Source: Cohaesibacter sp.
GTDB taxonomy: Bacteria > Pseudomonadota > Alphaproteobacteria > Rhizobiales > Cohaesibacteraceae
DNA: 45,838 nt
Direction of reading: 5' to 3'
Assembly (NCBI GenBank): GCA_025800105.1
Contig: JAOXSG010000671.1
Coordinates: 1 to 45,838, forward strand
Part shown: piece after piece, positions 17,189-23,133 of the stretch
How positions within the stretch are numbered: position 1 is the stretch's first letter
Layout: every line of letters begins with the position of its first letter
Position numbers and translations under genes: made by a program
Notes under the pieces: model-generated
What the model was told of the DNA's origin: nothing
Seen by the model: only the letters and a program-made list of their open reading frames with translations
Databases searched by the model: none

Positions 17189-18903
17189 AGGAACATCACA
17201 TCCTCAGTTTCGAGATAGCTTTCCTGCGCCGCCTGATCCTCAGACATGGCAAGACCAAGCGCCATAATCAGCGCAACAGCACCGTCAATCTTCTTCTCTT
17301 CCGATGGTTTGCGCGGAAAAACATTGTCATTGGCGTCAGGTTTGGCGATGACGTTTGAAACCATCCAGGTAAGGACTGGATTGCCGTCATGGTGCAAGCG
17401 CCCATCCTTCAGCAAAGCCGCAACCCATTTCATCGGTTCTGACAAATTGGCCGTTCGCTGTTCAAACTTCACAACATTGATTTCAAGATCGTCCTGAAGC
17501 TCCTGCGCAAACTGTGTTGCACCCCATGGATCATAGGCCACAGCCTCAAATGGAAAGATGTCATGATCATCCTCGAAATCTTCACGAATGGCTTTGAAAT
17601 CAATGATGTTGCCATCAGTTACAGTGAGCGCACCGCTATCTTTCCATTCGTGATAATGCTTCTTTTCAGGATCATCAGCGGTTGCTTCAGGCAGATAGAA
17701 GCGTGGCGCGACCACATAATAATGATGACTCTCATCAACCATCTTGCGCCAAACTTCTAGACGCGCCGTAATATCAAGCTTGCTGGAAAGATCGAGCGCC
17801 CCAAATCTGGCCACATCATCACCGGCAGGCACGTCCAGATCTGCATTCCCCTGCCCCTTCCATTCCTCCATATTGAAATAGGCAGTCTTGGCAGAAATCC
17901 AGATATTGAGGTGCTTGGTTTTAAAACGTGCCTGATTACGCGGTGAGCGAATGGCTTTCGCCAACTCGGACAGCAAAAAGTCACCGCTTACAGAAACACC
18001 ATAATTCGGATTGGCCTTGATCAGATTGGCAGGGTCCGTCCAGTCGTCACCATCATCAATGGTGTAAATGAGCCCAAACAGTTCTTCATCTTCAATAACG
18101 CCTTCCAGAACATTCTTCAGCTCGTCAAAAGCCATGTAGCAAGGACCTGCGATATTATCGCCCGCAGTGGTGATAACCAGCATCATGGGGTGCTCACGCG
18201 CACCCATGCCGGTTTTCATCGTGTCATAGAGCTTGTCCGTCTTGTGTTCGTGATATTCATCGACAATTGCGCAGCTAGGCGACGCACCGTCGCCCGGATC
18301 ACCGACAATAGGCTCAAACACTCCACCCGTTTTGGTCAGCAGCTTTTTGGCAGCAACTTCGACCTTATAGAAAGACAGAAAGCTTGGCGTTTTCTTGGCC
18401 ATCAGCCGGGCTGGTTTGAAAACCTCAAAAGCCTGCTTTTCAGTAGTAGCACCAGAATAGACTTCAGCGCCATATTCACCATCGGCAGTCAGCATGTAAT
18501 TGCCGATTCCCGCCGCCAGTGCTGACTTGCCATTCTTGCGCGGCACCTTCAGACGCGCTTCACGAAACCGCCGTAAGCCCGTTTCCCGCTTGACCCAGCC
18601 AAACAGGCAGGCAACAAAGAAAAGCTGCCAAGGCTCAAGTGCCAGCTTCTTGCCCTGCGCTGCCCACTTGCCTTTGGTATGTGGCATCAGCTCAATGAAA
18701 TTGATTGCCTTCTCAGATTGCGCAGGATTGAAACAATAAAGCCAAGTGTCCCTGATAGATTTTTCCAGATCTCGCACATGACGTTGACAAGCCAACCGCA
18801 CCCAACGACAGGTCGGAATTTTGCCACTGACAATATCGTCAGCATACTGAAGAGCAACAGCTGTTCGCGGAAATTGGTCAGGATCAATCACAAGCTCACT
18901 CAT
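17185..18903 (-). CDS. Terminase large subunit (TerL)
   Basis: 572 aa from the ATG at 18903, three bases past the TerS stop with GGTGG upstream. The N-terminal ATPase has Walker A-like KVPRKNGKSA near residue 120 and Walker B CAIVDEYHEH near 213, with a TTAGDN coupling motif after it. The nuclease half contains FGALDLSSKLDITA (first acidic residue near 350) and VAYDPWGATQFAQEL. This is the Terminase_1 type paired with P27 small subunits. It drives DNA into the prohead and cuts it at the end of packaging. Confidence 0.95.
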   Translation of the reverse strand: MSELVIDPDQFPRTAVALQYADDIVSGKIPTCRWVRLACQRHVRDLEKSIRDTWLYCFNPAQSEKAINFIELMPHTKGKWAAQGKKLALEPWQLFFVACLFGWVKRETGLRRFREARLKVPRKNGKSALAAGIGNYMLTADGEYGAEVYSGATTEKQAFEVFKPARLMAKKTPSFLSFYKVEVAAKKLLTKTGGVFEPIVGDPGDGASPSCAIVDEYHEHKTDKLYDTMKTGMGAREHPMMLVITTAGDNIAGPCYMAFDELKNVLEGVIEDEELFGLIYTIDDGDDWTDPANLIKANPNYGVSVSGDFLLSELAKAIRSPRNQARFKTKHLNIWISAKTAYFNMEEWKGQGNADLDVPAGDDVARFGALDLSSKLDITARLEVWRKMVDESHHYYVVAPRFYLPEATADDPEKKHYHEWKDSGALTVTDGNIIDFKAIREDFEDDHDIFPFEAVAYDPWGATQFAQELQDDLEINVVKFEQRTANLSEPMKWVAALLKDGRLHHDGNPVLTWMVSNVIAKPDANDNVFPRKPSEEKKIDGAVALIMALGLAMSEDQAAQESYLETEDVMFL

Positions 18904-18905
18904 GA

Positions 18906-19367
18906 TCAACCACCCAATTTGGAAAATGGATTTTCGTCAGGGAACAAATCCCCCTGCCCGGCTAGCGCTCTCTCAGCCGCAGGGCTTAAATACAGCTCAG
19001 CAACCAACCCACGCCACTGCCGGAAGGTCTCGTTATATTGGGCAACCTGTGGGCGGGATTTCTCCTGCCGACCATTGCGCCCTTCAACAAAATAGGTTTC
19101 CCCCTCAGCGATCAATTCCCGCCTGATATCCTTCAGGCGCACCACGGCAATACAATATTGCTCAACCACATCGACATAGTGGTTTTTCAAGCGCCCAAGC
19201 GCAGCCAATTGCGGTGCCAGCCGGTCCCATATCTTCGCCTCAGCCTCAGACAAATCATCGGGCTTCAACTGAACAGCCAACCGCGCACACCGCTCATCAT
19301 GCGGCACACCACCCTCGTTTACGAAGGGCACTATTTTATCAGGATCTGGTTTTCTACCTCTAGCCAT
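18906..19367 (-). CDS. Terminase small subunit, P27 family
   Basis: 153 aa. The basic start MARGRKPDPDK and the helical core (LSEAEAKIWDRLAPQLAALG, then YCIAVVRLKDIRRELIAEG) match P27/TIGR01558; the C-terminus LAGQGDLFPDENPFSKLGG is the typical end. It recognises the packaging site and stimulates TerL. No clear ribosome binding site precedes the ATG, which lies in one arm of a small hairpin (19365-19386), so its translation may be restrained. The HEPN gene lies divergently upstream. Confidence 0.9.
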   Translation of the reverse strand: MARGRKPDPDKIVPFVNEGGVPHDERCARLAVQLKPDDLSEAEAKIWDRLAPQLAALGRLKNHYVDVVEQYCIAVVRLKDIRRELIAEGETYFVEGRNGRQEKSRPQVAQYNETFRQWRGLVAELYLSPAAERALAGQGDLFPDENPFSKLGG

Positions 19368-19406
19368 ACCCGCATGATGGGGTATGGTTCAGATTGGTTG
19401 ATAAGT
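19365..19406 (-). promoter_or_regulatory. Hairpin over the terS start codon and upstream ACTTATCAAC motif
   Basis: On the coding strand CATACCC (19386-19380) pairs with GGGTATG (19371-19365) around an 8-base loop; the final ATG of the stem is the terS start codon. Just upstream is ACTTATCAAC (19406-19397), a 10-mer that recurs at 31061-31070 and 31284-31293 in the same orientation, again before a hairpin. The structure is visible; regulation of terS is inferred. Confidence 0.45.
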
Positions 19407-19501
19407 TGCAAGTTTCTATTCGGATAATTGTGGTTGATTTGAAACACCCTTACTTTACCAACCAACACAACCTAAAGATTGAAATTCACTCGAGGTAGAC
19501 C

Positions 19502-20155
19502 ATGCCCTCAAAAGCACTTAAAAAATTTAGTACAAAAATGCTCGTTGACGTCGAACGTCTGATTGAAAGTCATGGAACTCTTAGTCATGGCGGAAAAGGT
19601 AAACATGGGCTTGGCCACATTACTAGAAGCGGAATTTTTCTGCTGTGCGCTTCTTGGGAACTATACATCGAAGAAGTCGCTATCGAGATTGCTGGAGTGC
19701 TTTCTTCTCGCGCTACCAGCCCGCACAAATTGCCTCTTGGAGCGCAGAAAGAACTGTCAAGGATGGTTTCCAATCATAAAAATGATTTGAAGCCACTAGA
19801 ACTAGCAGGTGCAGGATGGGAGCAGGTCTATAACAATCATGTCATTGAAGAAGTACGTCGCTTAAATACTCCCAAATCCGGCCCAATTGACGAAATTTAC
19901 AAAAAGACAATTGGTTGGGAAGATCCTTCTAAAAATTGGTCGTGTGGCACCGATTTCATTAATGGGTTTGTCAAAATACGGGGTGATATCGCCCACAAGG
20001 GTTCTGAGGCGGATTACGTCAAGATTGCTGAGCTCCGCGATAAATATAATGCAGGCATTATCAAGACAGCAATAGAGCATGATAATGCTGCATGTGATTT
20101 CGTTAAAAACAACTCTGAAGGTGATCGTCCATGGCGAAGAAAAAACATTGACTAG
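19502..20155 (+). CDS. HEPN-domain protein (RiboL-PSP-HEPN-like), probable prophage defence cargo
   Basis: 217 aa, on the strand opposite to all late genes. The protein is helical; GIFLLCASWELYIEEVAIEI (residues 44-63) is the first core helix pair and INGFVKIRGDIAHKG (153-167) carries an R-x4-H motif (Arg160, His165), the catalytic signature of HEPN ribonucleases. The LCASWELYIEE segment resembles the RiboL-PSP-HEPN group. HEPN proteins often act in toxin-antitoxin or abortive-infection systems, but no obvious antitoxin partner adjoins it. GAGGT precedes the ATG at 5 bases. It lies exactly between TerS and HNH, where the cos region of this phage type is expected. RNase activity is inferred. 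Confidence 0.75.
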   Translation: MPSKALKKFSTKMLVDVERLIESHGTLSHGGKGKHGLGHITRSGIFLLCASWELYIEEVAIEIAGVLSSRATSPHKLPLGAQKELSRMVSNHKNDLKPLELAGAGWEQVYNNHVIEEVRRLNTPKSGPIDEIYKKTIGWEDPSKNWSCGTDFINGFVKIRGDIAHKGSEADYVKIAELRDKYNAGIIKTAIEHDNAACDFVKNNSEGDRPWRRKNID

Positions 20156-20263
20156 TTTCAACATTTTCTGGGTTTTTTCTTTTTAATTTCAACCAGATAA
20201 AAATCTGTCTCCCCCACCGGTCCCGATGTGGTGGGGGCTGGAGATTTAGGCCCCCTCCCTTTG
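20156..20263. other. Gap with strong GC hairpin; terminator or cos-region candidate
   Basis: CCCCCACC (20211-20218) and GGTGGGGG (20230-20237) form an 8-bp perfect inverted repeat with an 11-base loop. Beside it is the smaller palindrome CAGAT-AAAA-ATCTG (20194-20207). Read leftward, the hairpin is followed after a few bases by a run of U, so it could terminate transcription from the HNH side. In HK97-like phages cos lies between the HNH gene and TerS, which makes this stretch one candidate for cos. Neither role is proven by sequence. Confidence 0.4.
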
Positions 20264-20644
20264 TCAGATCCCGACGAAATCAAACTGATTTTCGATTGGG
20301 TTTTGTACTATGCCCCGCGCTTCCATGCGTTGTTTGTCTTTGTTGTGGTGGGTCTCGCACAGGCTTTGCGTGTTTGAATAGCTGAAGAATAGTTCGCGAT
20401 TGCCTTTGTGTGGCACCACATGGTCAACCACGTTGGCCGCTGTGGTCCTGCCTTCCGCCAGACACATCACGCAGAGCGGATCATTCGCTAAACGCTGCTC
20501 TCTGATCCGCTTCCAGCCAACCAGCTTGTACCAGTTCCGCCATGGATGCCGCTTGCGCCGTTGCTTGTCGTGATCCCGGTTACGCTCAGCCTCGCTCCGC
20601 TTTGGTGCCCAAGTCGCTGCAAATGTTTTCGGCGCTTGTGGCAT
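20264..20644 (-). CDS. HNH endonuclease (packaging-associated)
   Basis: 126 aa from the ATG at 20644, five bases after the upstream stop and with GGAG before it. The basic N-terminus (KRSEAERNRDHDKQRRKRHP) leads to a zinc-HNH module: PLCVMCLAEG gives the first CxxC, NVVDHVVPHKGN the catalytic His, and NTQSLCETHHNKDKQ the second metal site. HNH proteins adjacent to P27-type terminases help cut cos during packaging in HK97-like phages. The neighbourhood here (HNH, then TerS/TerL, interrupted by the HEPN gene) fits that role. Confidence 0.9.
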   Translation of the reverse strand: MPQAPKTFAATWAPKRSEAERNRDHDKQRRKRHPWRNWYKLVGWKRIREQRLANDPLCVMCLAEGRTTAANVVDHVVPHKGNRELFFSYSNTQSLCETHHNKDKQRMEARGIVQNPIENQFDFVGI

Positions 20645-20648
20645 GGGT

Positions 20649-21605
20649 CTAACTCCTCGCTCCTGCTCGGTTGCCCTGCAATCCCTCGGCATGGCAAGGA
20701 GGCCAGCTACTCTCGACGAACCAACCGAACTCGCCAGTTTCTCGATGGCTGTAGTGCGGGAACTGCCTGCCATGACGATGCGCTACCCAAGCTTTCCACT
20801 CATCGCTATCGCGGCGGATAAACACCAATGATCGATTGCTTTGGTTCACTGATTGCTGCGCCTGCCCTTGCCACAGCTTGTCGGCCAGATAGCGCTTGGC
20901 ACTGGTCGGATAGCTTCGTGCTTTCGTGGCTCGTTGGAACCCTACCGCATGCTCGACCGCTAGCGTTCGTTCCTCATCGCTCAACCCATCCCATTCACGC
21001 CAAGCCTTTGCGAAACTATCCGCCTCGTTGAGCTTCCACGTCTGGCAAAATCTCTCCCACTCCTCGTCCACATCGCCTTCCGACGAGCAGGAAAGGAGAT
21101 TTAGAGGTTTTTCTTTAGTTTTCTTTTGATTGTTTTTTCCTTCCTTATAGGGGGCGGCAGCATTTGCCGTTTGTCCGGCAGCTCCTGCCGTTTCTCCGGC
21201 AGCATTTGCCGAACTATCACCGGCAGCATTTGCCAAATCGGCAGCTCCTGCCGCAGCATTTGCCGTTTCAGCGGCAGCTCCTGCCGTTTCTCCGGCAGCA
21301 TTTGCCGCAAATCCTGCCGCTTCTTCACCCATATCAACAGCTTTTTCACCCTTATCAATGAGCAAAATATAGACCTCCTGATACCCATTATAGCGCTCAC
21401 GACGCAGCAGCTTGGCCTCCTCAAGCTTGGCAACCCATGTCCGTAAAGAGCGCTCACTCATCTCGGTATCAGCCAGCAACCGCGCCCGACCGGGAAAGCA
21501 CCTGCCAGAGCCATCAGCACGCCCAGCAAGCGCCAGCAGCAACGCCTTGCCAACAGGTCCGCCACAATTCTGCCTACGCGCCCACTCGCCCACATAATCA
21601 CTCAT
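20649..21605 (-). CDS. Replication initiator-like protein with N-terminal winged helix and repeat-coded Ala-rich linker
   Basis: 318 aa from the ATG at 21605. Residues 1-80 (VGKALLLALAGRADGSGRCF, then RLLADTEMSERSLRTWVAKL) are a helix-turn-helix of the HTH_36/phage replication initiator type. Residues 95-155 are an Ala/Gly/Asn/Thr-rich linker of imperfect 7-residue repeats such as ANAAGETAGAA, encoded by an iteron-like DNA array. The C-terminal part (WKLNEADSFAKAWREWDGLS, then ARSYPTSAKRYLADKLWQG) resembles the C-terminal region of phage replication proteins. Lambda O has the same order: DNA-binding domain, linker with origin, interaction domain. The role in replication initiation is inferred from this build and from the position before the HNH gene. 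Confidence 0.65.
   Translation of the reverse strand: MSDYVGEWARRQNCGGPVGKALLLALAGRADGSGRCFPGRARLLADTEMSERSLRTWVAKLEEAKLLRRERYNGYQEVYILLIDKGEKAVDMGEEAAGFAANAAGETAGAAAETANAAAGAADLANAAGDSSANAAGETAGAAGQTANAAAPYKEGKNNQKKTKEKPLNLLSCSSEGDVDEEWERFCQTWKLNEADSFAKAWREWDGLSDEERTLAVEHAVGFQRATKARSYPTSAKRYLADKLWQGQAQQSVNQSNRSLVFIRRDSDEWKAWVAHRHGRQFPHYSHRETGEFGWFVESSWPPCHAEGLQGNRAGARS
21104..21319. repeat. Iteron-like array with adjacent AT-rich tract inside the initiator gene (candidate phage origin)
   Basis: Two related palindromic 15-mers, CGGCAGCATTTGCCG and CGGCAGCTCCTGCCG, alternate at 21155, 21176, 21197, 21221 (last base changed), 21239, 21251 (first bases changed), 21272 and 21293, with a half unit to 21319. 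Most spacings are 21 bp, two helical turns. Directly left of the array, 21104-21147 is a T-rich/A-rich tract with strong strand asymmetry. Iterons next to an AT-rich segment within the initiator gene is the layout of the lambda origin. Confidence 0.6.
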
Positions 21606-21655
21606 GACACACCTCCTGCCGCACGCAATTGTGCGCATAATAATGCACGCAACCC

Positions 21656-21687
21656 TTGACAAATCGCCCTAAAATACACATTATAAT
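21656..21687 (+). promoter_or_regulatory. Candidate hicAB promoter
   Basis: TTGACA (21656-21661) and TATAAT (21682-21687) are both perfect consensus boxes, but 20 bases apart, longer than ideal. Just left, the stretch GCACGCAATTGTGCGC (21621-21636) is a partial palindrome that could be a HicB operator. Repression by HicB is known for the family and is inferred here. Confidence 0.5.
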
Positions 21688-21724
21688 ACACACAAACAGA
21701 CACTAGGCGATGCAAGGAGCCGTG

Positions 21725-21907
21725 ATGGAAACAAATAGCCGCGAGATTATAAAGCGGCTCAAAGCCGAAGGTTTTGAAGAGGTGTCGATAAAAGGCTCGC
21801 ACCATAAATTGAGGAAAGGCGACAAGATTGTCATCGTCCCTCACCCCAAGAAAGACCTTCCCATCGGCACTGCCCGAAAAATCGCCAAAATGGCTGGATG
21901 GCTTTAG
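21725..21907 (+). CDS. hicA: HicA-family mRNA interferase toxin
   Basis: 60 aa from the ATG at 21725, which has AAGGAG five bases before it; an earlier in-frame ATG at 21710 lacks this. The short dsRBD-like fold is clear: SREIIKRLKAEGFEEVSIKG, then SHHKLRKGDKIVIVPHPKKD and a basic end. The histidine in GSHHK is the usual catalytic residue of HicA RNases, which cut mRNA when released from HicB. The gene is rightward, diverging from the replication gene, and is followed by hicB after 42 bases. It probably stabilises the prophage or serves in defence. Confidence 0.93.
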   Translation: METNSREIIKRLKAEGFEEVSIKGSHHKLRKGDKIVIVPHPKKDLPIGTARKIAKMAGWL

Positions 21908-21949
21908 AGCCATTCGCCACACGCCACCGCACCACAAGGAAGACCCGTC

Positions 21950-22348
21950 ATGAACCACTATATTGCTGTGATCGAGAAAGACCCCGACAGCGCTTATGGA
22001 GTCAGCTTTCCCCAATTGGAAGGCGTCTTCTCTGCTGGCGATACTTTCGAAGAAGCAACCAGAAACGCAAACGAAGCCCTGCAACTCTTCTTTGAAGACA
22101 ACCCATCTGACCGTCCAACACCTTGGACCATGGATCAGGTGCGCAATCTGGAAGATGTGCAAACCGACTTGACCCAAGGCGCTATGCTGGTCGCAATCCC
22201 TTATATCGAGCTGACTGGCCGTACCGTCCGCGCCAATCTTACATTCGATGCAGGCCTTCTGGTCGCAATTGATGAGGAAGCCAAAGCAAGAGGCATTTCC
22301 CGCTCTGCCTTCATTGCCAGCGCCAGCCAAGCCATGCTGAATGCCTAA
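21950..22348 (+). CDS. hicB: HicB-family antitoxin with ribbon-helix-helix domain
   Basis: 132 aa. The N-terminal HicB fold (NHYIAVIEKDPDSAYGVSFP, then QLEGVFSAGDTFEEATRNA) binds the toxin; the C-terminal 40 residues (LTFDAGLLVAIDEEAKARGI, then SRSAFIASASQAML) form a ribbon-helix-helix DNA-binding domain. AAGGA precedes the ATG. Together with hicA it makes a type II toxin-antitoxin pair that should control its own promoter. A rightward terminator follows at 22381. Confidence 0.93.
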   Translation: MNHYIAVIEKDPDSAYGVSFPQLEGVFSAGDTFEEATRNANEALQLFFEDNPSDRPTPWTMDQVRNLEDVQTDLTQGAMLVAIPYIELTGRTVRANLTFDAGLLVAIDEEAKARGISRSAFIASASQAMLNA

Positions 22349-22380
22349 GCATTGACCATGAACCACTGAAGAAGACATGA

Positions 22381-22404
22381 GGCTCGCCCATTGGCGGGCC
22401 TTTT
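22381..22404 (+). terminator. Intrinsic terminator after hicB
   Basis: GGCTCGCC (22381-22388) pairs with GGCGGGCC (22393-22400) through eight pairs including one G-U, with the loop CATT, followed by TTTT. It lies 33 bases after the hicB stop and separates hicAB from the opposing 89-aa gene. Confidence 0.75.
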
Positions 22405-22416
22405 CCATTGCCCCAC

Positions 22417-22686
22417 TCATAACGCCACCTCCTCGCACCGGAGGGTGCGTAGGGTTTTGTGGGCTGTGGCTGTGTGGCTCACTGTTTGGGCGTGATAGTC
22501 GCGTAGGATGTGGAGCAGGTTGTAGAGCGTGCTTGTGGGGCTGTCAGGGCTGTCTGACAGGTTTTCATTAGCAATGGTGCTCATGGCATCCAAAATTGAT
22601 TTCTGAAGGTCCAGAGCTAAATCTATTTCATCAAGGGTAACTGCTAATCGTGTAGACGGATTCCGCCCGTTTGCCGCCAGAGCCAT
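22417..22686 (-). CDS. Small phage protein of unknown function, downstream of a structured leader
   Basis: 89 aa from the ATG at 22686 with a near-perfect AGGAGG (22698-22693) six bases before it. The sequence is NPSTRLAVTLDEIDLALDLQ, then KSILDAMSTIANENLSDSP and a C-terminal helix STLYNLLHILRDYHAQ; it has no membrane segment and resembles nothing I can name. The same frame continues open far upstream to 25227, but that stretch is antisense to two other genes and lacks start signals, so I take only this segment. The ribosome binding site is part of a stem with sequences about 75 bases upstream, so expression is probably RNA-controlled. By analogy with P1 or P4 it could be an antirepressor or immunity-escape gene. 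Confidence 0.7.
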   Translation of the reverse strand: MALAANGRNPSTRLAVTLDEIDLALDLQKSILDAMSTIANENLSDSPDSPTSTLYNLLHILRDYHAQTVSHTATAHKTLRTLRCEEVAL

Positions 22687-22694
22687 GGCGAACC

Positions 22695-22886
22695 TCCTAG
22701 AGACAGGTTTTTGATACCTGACCGCAGAAAGGCTAATTTCGGGCGGCCAGACGGACAGGATTAGCCTTACCGTCTCTAGGAACGGCGCACTTTCGTGCTC
22801 CTGAACGCCTGACCATAAGAAAAAACCACGCACACGAGAGTACGCGGCGCAGCTCAAGCGCCTAGAGATGGAAGGGAGGCTAATCC
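22695..22886 (-). promoter_or_regulatory. Three-segment leader with mutually exclusive pairings over the ribosome binding site
   Basis: Read leftward, segment 1 is GGATTAGCCT (22886-22877) plus TCTCTAGG (22868-22861). Segment 2 is TCCTAGAGAC (22781-22772) plus AAGGCTAATCC (22768-22758). Segment 3 is ATTAGCCTTT (22737-22728) plus GTCTCTAGGA (22704-22695), which includes AGGA of the ribosome binding site. Segment 2 is complementary to both others, as nested two-part stems. Pairing 2:3 (10 + 9 bp) would hide the ribosome binding site; pairing 1:2 (10 + 8 bp) would free it. A further small stem, CAGGT/ACCTG, lies at 22720-22704. Confidence 0.7.
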
Positions 22887-22930
22887 CCGCATGCCTTTGT
22901 GTGACATGCTCATCGGCTAATAGCCGACTA
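22820..22930 (-). ncRNA. Candidate C4/CI-type small antisense RNA
   Basis: The leader from about 22930 folds into successive small stems: CGGCT/AGCCG, GCATG/CATGC, GGG with loop GATTAGCCT and CCC (segment 1 exposed in a loop), GGCGC/GCGCC, and finally CGCGUAC/GUGUGCG with loop UCUC, followed after three bases by U6 (22825-22820), a possible intrinsic terminator. A short structured transcript that exposes two segments complementary to the downstream mRNA resembles phage P1 C4 RNA and the P4 CI/seqA/seqC system. The folds were drawn by eye. A match to a known RNA family has not been tested. Confidence 0.5.
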
Positions 22931-22936
22931 TCCCTA

Positions 22937-22965
22937 CTAATGCGCTGATTTGTGGGAATTGTCAA
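22937..22965 (-). promoter_or_regulatory. Candidate leftward promoter of the structured leader
   Basis: TTGACA on the minus strand (22965-22960) is perfect; 17 bases later lies CATTAG (22942-22937), a weak -10 box. Transcription would begin near 22930 and run through the candidate RNA into the 89-aa gene. Confidence 0.45.
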
Positions 22966-23133
22966 ATGGTGGAAATACGGACTCGACTCATGCGTGTGTT
23001 TTGTTAATCTCAAAACTCCACCTCTGCTACAGGCACTTTGCTTCAAACCAAAGACCTTCAGCAGAAATCTAAGATATTGGCAAACACCATTTCTTGTACC
23101 CGATCTCCTGTAGTTTAAATGTTGCCGTGATTT

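Noticed and set aside
21155-21319. CRISPR-like array
   Set aside because: Units are 15 bp palindromes with 3-9 base gaps inside a coding frame; no spacers of suitable length and no cas genes.
21126-21446. Rightward open frame with Cys/Ser/Gly-rich repeats over the iteron array
   Set aside because: It is the complement of the initiator linker repeats; low-complexity residues, no ribosome binding site.
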